A DNA stretch of 64,000 bases from JACCZX01 sp963729165 (GCA_963729165.1 CAVSMM010000010.1:124001-188000), one strand, 5' to 3'; counted from the first letter of the stretch, positions 1 through 9,000 are shown. Notes: generated by a model not told the origin, from the letters alone. Numbers and translations: made by a program.

Positions 1-1
1 C

Positions 2-1765
2 TGGCAGCATCTATTCTGGTTCTTCGGTCACCCCGAGGTCTACATCATCTTCCTGCCTGCAGCGGGGCTGGTGACGATGATGATCTACACGCTCGCACGC
101 ACGCCGCTGGTCGGTTACCGAGCGATCGTGCTGGCGCTTCTCGCGACGGGATTCTTCGGCTTCGCGGTGTGGGCGCATCACATGTTCACCGCCGGACTGG
201 GGACGCTGGGCATGATGCTGATCTCCGCCGCGAGCTTCGCCGTCTCGGTGCCGGCGGCCATTCAGATATTCAGCTGGATCGCCACGCTGTCGCACGGCCG
301 CTTGCGAATCACCGGTGCGTCGCTCTTCCTGCTTGGCTTTCTGTTCATCTTCGTGCTGGGCGGGTTGACGGGAGTGATGGTCGCCGTGCTGCCGTTCAAC
401 TGGCAGGTGCACGACACCTACTTTGTCGTCGCGCATCTTCACTATGTGCTGATCGGCGGCATGGTGTTTCCGCTATTTGCGGCGCTCTATCACTGGACAC
501 CGCTGCTCAACGGCCACGTACTGTCCGAGCGGCTCGCACGCTGGATATTCGGACTGATGTTCGTTGGCTTCAACGTCGCATTTTTTCCGATGCATCTGTC
601 GGGTGTGCTCGGAATGCCGCGGCGTGTGTACACGTACCCGGCCGGCCTGGGTCTCGACGGCCTGAATCTAGTGTCGACGATCGGCGCATTCATGCTGGCC
701 GCCGGCATCGTGCTGTTCGTGTTCGACGCGCTGCGCACGTGGCGGCGACCGGAAAAGAAGAACGAGAATCCGTGGAACGGCCCGACGCTTGAATGGGCGG
801 GCAACGAGGAGTACGGCGTGCGCAGTATTCCCGAAGTCGACTCGCGCGACCCGTTATGGACACGCGCGTCGCTCGTAAGAGAGATCGAAGCAGGGCAACA
901 CTGGCTGCCCGGCACAACGTCAGGAAAGCGCGAGACGCTGATGACAAGCCCGCGCGTAGCGCGGCCGATGCACTTGCTGATCTTGACCGGTGACAGCTGG
1001 TGGCCGATCGCGGCGGCGGCTGGAACAGCCGGTTTCTTTCTGCTGCTGACGGTGAAGATGCTTCTGCTGGCGTTCGCATGCGGTGTGATCGCCATCGTCG
1101 CAATGGCGATATGGCTGTGGGAAACCGACCCCACTCCGCACACCGCAACCGTCAACGCGGCTGACAACCGGCCGCCACTGCACGTTGGCGCGGTCGGCAT
1201 GCAAACGCATTCGTGGTGGGCGGTTGTGATTCTGCTGATTGTCGACGCGACGATCTGCGCGTCGTTCGCGTTCGCGCATGTTCACGTCTCGCTGATGTCC
1301 GATGTCTGTCCGCCGCCCGGGGCCCGCCTGCCCGACCTGCGGTTCGATGCCGCCAGCGTCGCAGCGTGGATCAGCTCTGCGCTATTGATGGAAACCGTGC
1401 GGCGGTGGAATGTGAGCCGCGCGTCGATGCTGAACAGAATCATGTTCGGCGTCGTGGTCGCGCTCGCGCTGGCAAGCGCCGTCATCGGCTTTGCTGCGAA
1501 TGCCTGGGGCCACATGGACGCTGGGCTCGAGCCGAAGGCCAACGCGTGGAGTGCTACGGTGATGACGCTGGTCTGCTATCAGGGATTGCATGTCATCGTC
1601 GTTACGCTGATGGCCGCTTATCTGATCGCACGCTTCGCAACCGGCCGCCTGCGGCCCGACGCGCGTGCGACGCTGGATAACACCGTTTTGTTTTGGCAAT
1701 ACGCAGCAGTGCAGGGCGTCTTGACGGTGGTAGCAATTCAGGCACTACCGAGGCTCCTCGGATGA
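2..1765 (+). CDS. ctaD: Cytochrome c oxidase subunit I fused to subunit III (5' end missing)
   Basis: Catalytic subunit of a haem-copper terminal oxidase in the inner membrane; reduces O2 and pumps protons. The reading frame is open from base 2, so the gene enters from the left and about 587 C-terminal residues are present. The visible part starts at the HPEVY motif (residues 10-14: CuB histidine and the tyrosine cross-linked to it), then the CuB His pair (59-60) in WAHHMF and the H-x-H pair (145 and 147) that ligates haem a3 and haem a. After residue about 290 a linker leads into further membrane helices resembling COX3, including LWETDPTPH and a terminal FWQYAAVQG, so this is a subunit I-III fusion. 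It overlaps the next gene by ATGA. The oxidase class is known from the motifs; that it uses cytochrome c rather than quinol is inferred. Confidence 0.85.
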   Translation, partial: WQHLFWFFGHPEVYIIFLPAAGLVTMMIYTLARTPLVGYRAIVLALLATGFFGFAVWAHHMFTAGLGTLGMMLISAASFAVSVPAAIQIFSWIATLSHGRLRITGASLFLLGFLFIFVLGGLTGVMVAVLPFNWQVHDTYFVVAHLHYVLIGGMVFPLFAALYHWTPLLNGHVLSERLARWIFGLMFVGFNVAFFPMHLSGVLGMPRRVYTYPAGLGLDGLNLVSTIGAFMLAAGIVLFVFDALRTWRRPEKKNENPWNGPTLEWAGNEEYGVRSIPEVDSRDPLWTRASLVREIEAGQHWLPGTTSGKRETLMTSPRVARPMHLLILTGDSWWPIAAAAGTAGFFLLLTVKMLLLAFACGVIAIVAMAIWLWETDPTPHTATVNAADNRPPLHVGAVGMQTHSWWAVVILLIVDATICASFAFAHVHVSLMSDVCPPPGARLPDLRFDAASVAAWISSALLMETVRRWNVSRASMLNRIMFGVVVALALASAVIGFAANAWGHMDAGLEPKANAWSATVMTLVCYQGLHVIVVTLMAAYLIARFATGRLRPDARATLDNTVLFWQYAAVQGVLTVVAIQALPRLLG

Positions 1766-2166
1766 CAACTCATTCGATGCGATCCGATACGCCCGAACCG
1801 ACGATGGCCGACGGCTTCAGAGCAAGTGCGTTGCGCGGCGCTCTGCCGATGTTTGTCTGGGGAGCGCACTTCTTTCTTTCGTACGCCAGTGTCGAAGTCT
1901 CGTGTGCGCTGCGTCTGCATCGGTTCAAAGTGCTCGACGTATCGGCGCTTGATCTTTGGCTTTGGAGCATCAGCGCCGCGGCGATTGCGACGCTCGTGGT
2001 GTTGACCGTGCGAGCCGTGCGGCGCCATGGGGCAGACGCGGAATCCTGCGACATGCACGCGGCCGTTCCAATTGGCACTGCCGTTCTGGCACTGGTCGGC
2101 GTTGTGTGGAGTGCGGTCCCGATTGCGTTCGTCTACGGACCTGCGATTTGCCACACCGCCTATTGA
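1762..2166 (+). CDS. Small membrane protein downstream of cytochrome oxidase
   Basis: A 134-residue hydrophobic protein. Its ATG overlaps the oxidase stop codon (ATGA), so it is very probably translationally coupled and part of the same operon. After a polar N terminus of about 25 residues there are three predicted membrane segments: around residues 28-52, 64-88 and 100-125. I recognise no domain or metal-binding motif. Position suggests an accessory or assembly role for the oxidase, but nothing in the sequence proves it. A longer start upstream exists but would lie inside the oxidase gene. Confidence 0.6.
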   Translation: MTTHSMRSDTPEPTMADGFRASALRGALPMFVWGAHFFLSYASVEVSCALRLHRFKVLDVSALDLWLWSISAAAIATLVVLTVRAVRRHGADAESCDMHAAVPIGTAVLALVGVVWSAVPIAFVYGPAICHTAY

Positions 2167-2247
2167 AGCGGCGGTATATGGGCTGATTACAGGCTGGCCG
2201 CTGCAGATAAACTCGCATTGACAAGGACTCACCAGGAGAGCCCCGCA

Positions 2248-2595
2248 ATGACGATCACCCGACACGACCAAAGCGCCATCCTTTCGCAAGCCGTCGAGTA
2301 TGGCGAGACCGTTTACCTCGCGGGCATCGTGGCGAAAGACTTGAACAAGGATGTGAAGGGACAGACCAAAGAAATCCTCGACGAGATCGACCGCCTGCTC
2401 GCAAAGTGCGGGTCGAGCAAATCAAAAGTCCTGCAGTGCCACATCTGGGTGACCGATATTCGCAACCGCGCTCCGATGAACGAGGTGTGGACCGAGTGGG
2501 TCGACAAGAAAAACCTGCCAGCGCGCGCGTGCGTCGAAGCCAAGCTCGCCGATCCGAAGGCCCTGGTCGAGATCATGGTGATCGCCGGCAAGTAG
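2248..2595 (+). CDS. RidA/YjgF family protein
   Basis: A 115-residue member of the Rid family, whose best-known members hydrolyse reactive enamine/imine intermediates from PLP enzymes. The C-terminal signature PARACVEAKLADP followed by LVEI contains the conserved arginine and glutamate of the active-site cleft. The ATG at 2248 follows AGGAG with good spacing; an upstream TTG in frame is not needed. It stands alone, with the oxidase genes before it and a convergent DUF1801 gene after it. The family has several subgroups, so the exact substrate is unknown. Confidence 0.85.
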   Translation: MTITRHDQSAILSQAVEYGETVYLAGIVAKDLNKDVKGQTKEILDEIDRLLAKCGSSKSKVLQCHIWVTDIRNRAPMNEVWTEWVDKKNLPARACVEAKLADPKALVEIMVIAGK

Positions 2596-2668
2596 CACTC
2601 AAGTGCTCGGCAGAGCAGCGACACCTCCGCGCGCACTTCGATGTCGGACGCTCTCAGGAAACAATCCG

Positions 2669-3073
2669 CTAGGACTTTGCTTTCTTCGGTGTCGACTTGC
2701 CGGAGCCATTAAGGGCAACCGCGGCGCGAACGAGCGCTTTGAATGCGGCTGCGTCAACCTTCTCTCCTTCGTGGATATCGATCGCGCGGCGCACGTTTCC
2801 GTCAAGGCTCGAGTTGAAGAGACCGGCCGGATCCTTCAGCGACGCGCCCTTGGCGAAAGTTAGCTTCACTTTGTCTTTGTACGACTCGCCGGTGCAGATG
2901 ATGCCGTCATGCGACCACACCGGAGTGCCCATCCACTTCCATTCCTCGACGACGTCCGGGTCTGCTTCGTGGATGAGCTTGCGTATTCTGCCGAGGGTCT
3001 TCCCGCGCCAGTCTCCGAGCTCGGCGATTCTTGTCGAGATGAGCTCCGACGCCGTGCTGGCCCTGGCTCGCAC
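2669..3073 (-). CDS. DUF1801 domain protein
   Basis: A 134-residue protein with the DUF1801 (YdhG-like) fold. Recognisable elements are the EEWKW segment near residue 43, VWSHDGIICTGE near 52-63, VKLTFAKGASL near 69-79 and the lysine-rich tail. Function is unknown; relatives are small soluble proteins. The GTG at 3073 is the first start after an in-frame stop. Family members usually begin with Met-Lys followed by a few polar residues, and ATGAAAAGG lies just upstream in another frame, so the first residues may be affected by a small indel. Confidence 0.75.
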   Translation of the reverse strand: MRARASTASELISTRIAELGDWRGKTLGRIRKLIHEADPDVVEEWKWMGTPVWSHDGIICTGESYKDKVKLTFAKGASLKDPAGLFNSSLDGNVRRAIDIHEGEKVDAAAFKALVRAAVALNGSGKSTPKKAKS

Positions 3074-3148
3074 TCGACCTTTTCATGTTCTCATCCTGGT
3101 CAGCACCATCCTAAGTCGCCATGACAGCGGCGGCTCTTGCACGCATTG

Positions 3149-3427
3149 TTAGCTATCACCCTTGTCATAGGGCTTCGTTGTCCGAGGAGCGTTCGGCGCC
3201 TGCTTGTCGAGAGATTGCCGATAGCGGATGCAGCCCGCCATGAATTGGGGCCACTCCGGAACAATCGGCACCGGATCTGATCGTTCGGGCAGCAACCCCC
3301 ACAGGCCCGGATGATGCCAGCAGAGTTCCTGCTCAGTACTGTCACGATGTTGGCGAATGCCCTTGCGGAGTTTCCTTACCTCGGCGATTAACTGCTCGCG
3401 TGACATTGAATCGAGGTCCGTATCCAT
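3149..3427 (-). CDS. Conserved hypothetical protein, 92 residues
   Basis: A small soluble protein. The N-terminal third is a probable helix (MSREQLIAEVRKLRKGIRQH), followed by a compact, conserved-looking core with CWHHPGLWGLLPE, PEWPQFMAGCIRYRQSL, and a polar tail. I recall similar uncharacterised proteins in many proteobacteria with the same CWHHP-LWGLLPE pattern, but no function. The ATG at 3427 is preceded by GAAGGAA. A much longer upstream extension in the same frame runs antisense through the cytochrome gene and is not credible. The Cys and His residues could bind metal, which is speculative. Confidence 0.7.
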   Translation of the reverse strand: MDTDLDSMSREQLIAEVRKLRKGIRQHRDSTEQELCWHHPGLWGLLPERSDPVPIVPEWPQFMAGCIRYRQSLDKQAPNAPRTTKPYDKGDS

Positions 3428-3630
3428 GACGTTCCTTCGCGTTAACGGTCGGGCGATGCCCAACGTTGATACCAGCGCCGTGCCAAAGAGCTCGCGTCCG
3501 CTGCAACGAGCGAAAATCATCGGCAGAGGTGACAACTTTGGCTGAATTGATAGGAGCCACTGTGCTGCCTCTCGTGTTAGACGACACCGGAGCAACTCAA
3601 CCAACCCGTAGCGCTGCGGGCGCAGATAGG

Positions 3631-4234
3631 TCAGCGCAGCGACGCCAAGTGCGCGGCCAGCGACTCTATCTCGTCGTTGCTCAGGTCGGCAAGGAGCGGA
3701 TCCGGTTTCGTGGCGGTTCCGTGCGACCGGGTGCCGCCTCGCATCATCTGCAACGACCAAGCCGTGTAACGCGCCTTTTGCCCGGCGAGCCGTGCCGCGC
3801 CCGCGTTCGTTCCCTGCAACGCCGGCCCGTGGCAGTCGGCACATCGCAAGCGTTCAGCCAATGCGCGGCCGGCGTCGCTGCCGGACGATTCCGGGACGTG
3901 CGGGGGCTGCCGCATCGCATAGTGTTCGGCGAGGTCGTCGACATCCTGCTCGCTCAACTCCTCGGCGAGGCTCACCATTACAGGGGCGGTGCGCTTGCGC
4001 TCGCGGAAGGCACGCCACTGCGCAATGAAGGCGGCCTTCGGCTGCCCTTCGAGCAGCGGCAGCGTGGAGTAAATCGTTTCCGTCGACGAGTGACAGGATA
4101 CGCAGCGTGCCGCCGCGAGCCGTGCACCGGCGACCGCGTCGCCCGGCCGCCGCGCCGTGCGCGACTAGCAGGCATGCCGACAGCGCAGCGGCTGCAGCTG
4201 CGCGCCGAGCACATTCAGCGTTCGAGCACAGCAT
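3631..4234 (-). CDS. Di-haem cytochrome c (c4/c553-like), frameshifted
   Basis: Periplasmic electron carrier. Translating the three minus-strand frames gives a signal peptide (from 4234, with an alanine/leucine core and an AHGAAA end). After a frame change near 4155 come GDAVAG and a first haem site CVSCH, followed by an open stretch leading to a second haem site CADCH (around 3850) and a C-terminal domain ending at 3631. Two CXXCH motifs in one chain of about 200 residues fit the cytochrome c4 family. The last 115 residues, from 3978, form an intact frame. One indel in the signal-peptide junction explains the break. No oxidase or dehydrogenase partner is adjacent. Confidence 0.7.
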
Positions 4235-4294
4235 TCGTAGTTCGGCGGAATTGGAGCATCAAAGATGCTGGTTAGGCCGCATCTGCGATCACCT

Positions 4295-5275
4295 CTAGTG
4301 GACAACGCAGGGCGATTGCGAACCCAAGAGGTGGCATGCCTGTGCGACCATGTTCTCGACCACCTGCGCGGCAGGCGGTGCGTCGTGGACTATTCCGGAA
4401 ACTTCGCCGATGAGTACCCCGGAGCGATCGGCGTCACCTGCCTCGAAAGCACTCCAGAAGCGTTGATACTCCACATCGATCGCCTTCTCTAGTTCGCGCT
4501 CGCGCCCATGCCACGTGGTGACAAAGCCATTCTTCAGAACGCGCACGACGAACTCAGGATTGGGCCAGTACCGCTTCCGGGCAACATCGACCGAGTTGGA
4601 TTTCATCGTAGAGTCGCCGTCAGCGCGGATGATCGCTTCGCGAAACCCGTCCGGCGCCTCCGACTCCTTGGTTGCAACGAAACGTGTCCCGACAAGAACG
4701 CCATCAGCGCCGAGCATGAGGGCTGCGGCAAGTCCTCGACCGTCTCCCACGCCGCCTGCTGCGACCAGAAGGGTATCGGGTGAAAACTTCGCGAGGTAGT
4801 CGGCCGCTTCGGGCACGAGCGTGAACAGGCCTCGGTAGCCGCTGTGACCGCCGGCTTCGCAACCTTCGGCGACGATGATGTCGGCGCGTGCATCGACGGC
4901 CTCACGCAGGAACTTCATACCTTGCACTTGACAGATGAGCGGCACGCCTTGCGCCTTGATGCGCGACGCGTGTGGCTCGACCTCCCCGAACGACAGCATC
5001 AGTGCCGCGGGCTGCTTGGCCAAGACCTGATCGAGCAACTTCGGATTTCTTGCCATCGACCAGGTGATGAACCCGCAGCCGACCCGCGCAACTCCCGCCG
5101 CAGCGAACTGTCGTTCGAGCCAATCGGTGTCGCCATAACCGCCGCCGATGATGCCGAGCCCGCCTGCATTGGTTACGGCTGCAGCGAGCTTCCCGCCCGC
5201 CATGACGCCCATCGGCGCCAGCAGAATTGGATGTTGGATTCCGAGCTTCTCAGTGAGCCGTGTCTTCAGACGCAT
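4295..5275 (-). CDS. Nitronate monooxygenase family flavoenzyme
   Basis: A 326-residue TIM-barrel FMN protein of the nitronate monooxygenase (2-nitropropane dioxygenase) family. Known members oxidise nitronates; the related FabK-type enoyl reductases share the fold. Signatures: PILLAPMGVMAGG near the N terminus, NAGGLGIIGGGYG, the glycine-rich AEGCEAGGHSGYRG (FMN phosphate and catalytic His region) and GADGVLVGTRFVA. I prefer the ATG at 5275 (MRLKTRLTEK), preceded by GGGAAAG, over a GTG 18 bases upstream. It lies downstream of the aldolase, Bug receptor and dehydratase genes on the same strand, about 100 bases after the aldolase. Confidence 0.85.
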   Translation of the reverse strand: MRLKTRLTEKLGIQHPILLAPMGVMAGGKLAAAVTNAGGLGIIGGGYGDTDWLERQFAAAGVARVGCGFITWSMARNPKLLDQVLAKQPAALMLSFGEVEPHASRIKAQGVPLICQVQGMKFLREAVDARADIIVAEGCEAGGHSGYRGLFTLVPEAADYLAKFSPDTLLVAAGGVGDGRGLAAALMLGADGVLVGTRFVATKESEAPDGFREAIIRADGDSTMKSNSVDVARKRYWPNPEFVVRVLKNGFVTTWHGRERELEKAIDVEYQRFWSAFEAGDADRSGVLIGEVSGIVHDAPPAAQVVENMVAQACHLLGSQSPCVVH

Positions 5276-5376
5276 GAGCTTTCCCGTGAGCACGCGCCAC
5301 GGTGCCGAACCTGACGAACCCGTTTTGCAAGTTGGCGCCGCGCTCGATCACGAAAATATCGAGTGCATCGTGAGCG

Positions 5377-6141
5377 TTACTGCGGTGCACGCATCGCTGC
5401 CACTGTGTTCTTCAACGCGCCACCAATCACCGCTGCGATTTGCGTCGTTAGATACCGCGCACCGAGGCCGGCGTACTTGCGCTGATCTTCTACCGGAATC
5501 GTCATCAGTCCCGCGGCGACCTTGCTGCGCGCGATCTTCGTTATCGCCGCATCGATCGCGGCGAGAACCTCCGGATGCTTCTGATTGCCCTCGTGCCCCA
5601 TCGCGAACGACAGATCGTTCGGGCCGATGAACAGCGCATCGATGCCCGGCACCGCAAGGATCTCATCCAGATTACGGATCGCTTCGGGCGTTTCGATCAT
5701 CAGGATGACGCCGATACCTTCGTTGGACGCCTTTGCGTGCGCCGGGCCGCCGAAAAATCCGTAGCCGGCTGCGCGCGGAGAAAACGCCGCGCCGCGGTTG
5801 CCTACTGGAGGATATTTGGCGGCGGCCACAATGCGACGCGCTTGATCGGCGGTGTTCACCTGCGGCACCTGAATCCCCGATGCGCCGATGTCGAGAACGC
5901 GCAAGATATCGGACTCGACCGTGCGCACGATCGGAATCATGTTTACGCAACGTGCCGCGCGTATCAAATGCTCGGTGGTTTCGATGCTGCCGGGACCGTG
6001 TTCGTTGTCGAGAATTACGAAGTCGAATCCTGCGTGGCCGCACATCTCGACGATCGCCGGGCTGGCGATGCCTACGAACATGCCGAACAAGGGTTTGCTG
6101 CCCTTCAGCAGCCCGGGCAATCGGGTATCGAGAGTGGTCAC
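5377..6141 (-). CDS. HpcH/HpaI family aldolase
   Basis: A 254-residue class II (metal-dependent) aldolase of the HpcH/HpaI/CitE fold, which cleaves or condenses 2-keto-3-deoxy acids with pyruvate. Visible motifs are GMFVGIASPAIVEM, DNEHGP (catalytic His region), ESDILRVLDIGASGIQVPQV, MIETPEAI (metal-binding Glu) and GPNDLSFAMG (metal-binding Asp). GTG at 6141 is chosen because AGGAG sits five bases upstream; a longer form starting at 6192 would overlap the receptor gene by 43 bases. It follows the Bug receptor almost without a gap, and the sugar-acid dehydratase lies upstream, so a 2-keto-3-deoxy-sugar acid is the likely substrate (inference). Confidence 0.85.
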   Translation of the reverse strand: MTTLDTRLPGLLKGSKPLFGMFVGIASPAIVEMCGHAGFDFVILDNEHGPGSIETTEHLIRAARCVNMIPIVRTVESDILRVLDIGASGIQVPQVNTADQARRIVAAAKYPPVGNRGAAFSPRAAGYGFFGGPAHAKASNEGIGVILMIETPEAIRNLDEILAVPGIDALFIGPNDLSFAMGHEGNQKHPEVLAAIDAAITKIARSKVAAGLMTIPVEDQRKYAGLGARYLTTQIAAVIGGALKNTVAAMRAPQ

Positions 6142-6149
6142 GCCGTCTC

Positions 6150-7139
6150 CTATTCGAGTTTCAGATTTGCTGTTTTGACGACCTGTGCCCAACGCGCCTT
6201 CTCGTCACGAATGAACGTCGAAAACTGTTCCGGTGTATTGGTCGATACCTCGGCGCCTTGCACCTCAAGTCGCTCTTTCATTTCCGGCGTGTTCAGAATC
6301 TTCGTGATCTCGCTGCTTAGCCGCGCCACGATCTCTTTCGGCGTGTTCGGCGGTGCCAGCACACCTTGCCATGAGCCGGTCTGAAAACCGGTGAGTCCGG
6401 CGGACTCGGCCACGGTCGGCACATCGGGAATTGCGCTCATCCGCTTGCCGCTCGAAACAGCAAGGATCTTCAGCTTGCCGCTCTTGACGTGCGGATACGT
6501 CGCTAGCATGCCGTTGAACATCACATCGGCCTGGCCGCCCGCCATGTCGGTAATCGCCTGCGCGCCTCCCTTGTACGGGATGTAGGCCCAGTCGACCCCC
6601 GCTTTCGAGGCGAATTCGATGCCGGCCAGGTGCGGCGCGCTGCCGACGCTCGATGCCGCGAAATTCAATTTGCCGGGCTTCGACTTCGCGAGCGTGATCA
6701 ATTCCTTCGTATTGTTCACCGGAACCGACGGATGCACGACCAGGATGTGCGGCGAGTACGCCACCATCGTCACCGGCGAAAAATCGGTGGCAGGGTCGAA
6801 CGAAAGCTTGTACAGGCTCGGGCTGATCGCAAGCGCACCGATATCTGCAAGCAGCACCGTATAACCATCAGGCGGAGCCTTCGCAACGAAGTCGGCGCCG
6901 AGGTTGCCGTTGGCGCCAGGCTTGTTCTCGACAACGACAGTCTGGCCGAGCGAGTCGGTGAGCTTCTGTCCGATCGCGCGCGCCAGAATGTCCGAGGTGC
7001 CGCCCGGCGGATACGGCACGATGATCTTGATCGGCTTGTTCGGATACGCCTGTGCCTGAACGATCGGTGCACTGAGCAGGGCGCTGCTCGCGAGCAACGC
7101 GCCGAAACCGATCCGCAATATCTGACTTATGGTCATCAT
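6150..7139 (-). CDS. Bug/TctC-family tripartite tricarboxylate receptor
   Basis: A 329-residue periplasmic solute-binding protein with a typical signal peptide (residues 1-29, ending APIVQAQA). The mature protein shows family hallmarks: YPNKPIKIIVPYPPGGTSD, VENKPGANGN, PDGYTVLL, FAASSVGSAPHLAG and YKGGAQAITDMAGGQ. These receptors capture carboxylates for TctAB-type importers, but no tctAB genes are in the window, as is common for the expanded Bug families of Burkholderiales. AGGAG lies just before two consecutive ATGs, and either may be used. It is co-oriented with the dehydratase upstream and the aldolase downstream, pointing to a sugar acid or similar ligand. Confidence 0.9.
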   Translation of the reverse strand: MMTISQILRIGFGALLASSALLSAPIVQAQAYPNKPIKIIVPYPPGGTSDILARAIGQKLTDSLGQTVVVENKPGANGNLGADFVAKAPPDGYTVLLADIGALAISPSLYKLSFDPATDFSPVTMVAYSPHILVVHPSVPVNNTKELITLAKSKPGKLNFAASSVGSAPHLAGIEFASKAGVDWAYIPYKGGAQAITDMAGGQADVMFNGMLATYPHVKSGKLKILAVSSGKRMSAIPDVPTVAESAGLTGFQTGSWQGVLAPPNTPKEIVARLSSEITKILNTPEMKERLEVQGAEVSTNTPEQFSTFIRDEKARWAQVVKTANLKLE

Positions 7140-7175
7140 GGTCTCCTTGTGTTTCTGTGTTTCTAAGATCGGCCG

Positions 7176-8843
7176 CTAGTGGATCTGCGGCTCCGGGGTC
7201 GCACTCGTTCCTTCCAGAAAATCGAAGTCGCAGCCATCATTGGCTTGTGTGATGTGACGCGAGAATAGCGCGCCGTAGCCGCGCTCGTAATGCGGCACAG
7301 GTGCGCGCCATTGCTGCCTGCGACGCGCAAGCTCGTTGGCATCGACGAGCAGGTTCAGCGTGCGCCGTGGAACGTCGAGCTCGATCTCGTCGCCGTTCTG
7401 AACCAATGCCAGCGGCCCGCCCACTGCGCTTTCAGGTGCAACGTGCAACACGCATGCGCCGTAACTTGTGCCGCTCATGCGTGCATCCGAAATCCGGACC
7501 ATGTCGCGAACGCCCTGGGCCAGCATCTTCTTCGGTATCGGCAGCTGACCCCATTCGGGAAAGCCGGGGCCACCGATCGGTCCGGCGTTGCGCAGCACGA
7601 GCACCGAATCGGGTTCGACGTCGAGCGCGGGATCGTCGATGCGCGCTGCGAGATCGTCGTAATTGTCGAACACGACCGCGCGGCCGCGATGCTCGAGCAG
7701 GTGCTGCTCCATCGCGCCCGGCTTGATCACCGCACCATCGGGCGCGAGATTGCCAATCAGCACGGCCAGCCCGCCGTTGACGAGCACCGGCTTGTCGCGA
7801 CGGCGAATGACGTCGTCGTTGTAGATATCGGCGCCTGCAATGTTTTGGCCAAGCGTCTTTGCGTTGATCGTCAGCGTCGAAGCGTCGATCAGTTCGCCCA
7901 ATTCAGCGAGCACCGCGCGCAATCCTCCGGCGTAATAGAAATCCTCCATCAGATACTTGCCGGCAGGGCGCAGATTCGCCAGCAGCGGGGTGATACGCGA
8001 GAGTTCGTCGAAGCGCTGGAGCATCAGATCAACGCCCGAGCGGCGGGCCATCGCAATCAAATGCACCAGCGAATTAGTCGAGCCACCGAGCGCCAGCACG
8101 GTGGTGATTGCGTTGTCGAACGACGCTGCGGTGAGAAAATCTGACGGCTTTAAATCCTCCCACACCATTTCGACGATGCGCCGGCCGGATTCGGTAGCCA
8201 TGCGTTGATGATTCGCGTCGACCGCGGGAATCGATGCCGCCCCTGGCAGCGTCCATCCAAGCGCTTCGGCGGCGCTGGTCATCGTCGATGCAGTGCCCAT
8301 CGTCATGCAGTGACCCGGCGAGCGCGCGATGCCGTCTTCGACTTCTTTCATCACTTCTTCGGTGATATTGCCGGCGCGCAGCTCGGCCCAGTATTTCCAT
8401 GTGTCGCTGCCGGAGCCCAGCGGTTGGCCGCGCATGTTTCCGCGCAGCATCGGTCCGGCCGGCATGAAGATCGTCGGCAGATTCATGCTGGTCGCGCCCA
8501 TGATCAGCCCCGGCGTCGTCTTGTCGCACCCGCCCATCAGAACAGCGCCATCGGCCGGATACGAGCGCAGCAACTCCTCGGTTTCCATCGCGAGGAAATT
8601 GCGGTACAGCATCGCCGACGGTTTTTGAAACGGCTCGGATAGGGACATCGCCGGCATCTCGACCGGAAACCCGCCCGCCTGCCACACGCCGCGCTTGACC
8701 TCTTCAACACGCTGCTTGAAATGCGAGTGACACTGATTGATGTCACTCCAGGTGTTGATGATTGCGATCACCGGCTTGCCCGCGTAGTCCTTGCGGTCAT
8801 AGCCCATCTGCGCAGTGCGCGAGCGATGGCCGAAGGCGCGCAT
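7176..8843 (-). CDS. IlvD/Edd family dehydratase, probably sugar-acid (arabonate-type)
   Basis: A [Fe-S]-dependent dehydratase of at least 555 residues. It has the family motifs INTWSDIN, GGCDKTTPG (cluster cysteine), SPGHCMTMGTASTM (second cysteine), the catalytic-serine region RISDARMSGTSYG and a C-terminal HYERGYGALF. Overall pattern matches the L-arabonate/dihydroxy-acid dehydratase branch rather than IlvD proper (inference). The real N terminus probably lies about 25 codons upstream: in-frame codons before 8843 read RSHRWYGAED, which fits the family, but a TGA follows at about 8923 while TTGACTGACGCT is in another frame. A small indel near the start is therefore likely. It heads the run with the Bug receptor and aldolase. 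Confidence 0.85.
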   Translation of the reverse strand: MRAFGHRSRTAQMGYDRKDYAGKPVIAIINTWSDINQCHSHFKQRVEEVKRGVWQAGGFPVEMPAMSLSEPFQKPSAMLYRNFLAMETEELLRSYPADGAVLMGGCDKTTPGLIMGATSMNLPTIFMPAGPMLRGNMRGQPLGSGSDTWKYWAELRAGNITEEVMKEVEDGIARSPGHCMTMGTASTMTSAAEALGWTLPGAASIPAVDANHQRMATESGRRIVEMVWEDLKPSDFLTAASFDNAITTVLALGGSTNSLVHLIAMARRSGVDLMLQRFDELSRITPLLANLRPAGKYLMEDFYYAGGLRAVLAELGELIDASTLTINAKTLGQNIAGADIYNDDVIRRRDKPVLVNGGLAVLIGNLAPDGAVIKPGAMEQHLLEHRGRAVVFDNYDDLAARIDDPALDVEPDSVLVLRNAGPIGGPGFPEWGQLPIPKKMLAQGVRDMVRISDARMSGTSYGACVLHVAPESAVGGPLALVQNGDEIELDVPRRTLNLLVDANELARRRQQWRAPVPHYERGYGALFSRHITQANDGCDFDFLEGTSATPEPQIH

Positions 8844-9000
8844 ATCCTCGGCGCCGTACCAGCGATGCGAACGCAGTTGTTCGGCCGTTTTCCGGCGCGG
8901 GCGGGCCGAATTTGCTTGACAGCGTCAGTCAATCGGTTTCTCGCATCCCAACGGGCTTGGTAGGCGCGCTAGCCTGTAGCGCGCTCACCGTCAATCACGA

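Noticed and set aside
3466..4275. 269-codon plus-strand open frame
   Set aside because: Antisense to the cytochrome c gene, whose CXXCH motifs and signal peptide are convincing; the plus-strand product is arginine-rich and featureless.
7290..8144. 284-codon plus-strand open frame opposite the dehydratase
   Set aside because: Antisense shadow of a well-supported IlvD/Edd gene with typical Arg/His/Gln-rich composition.
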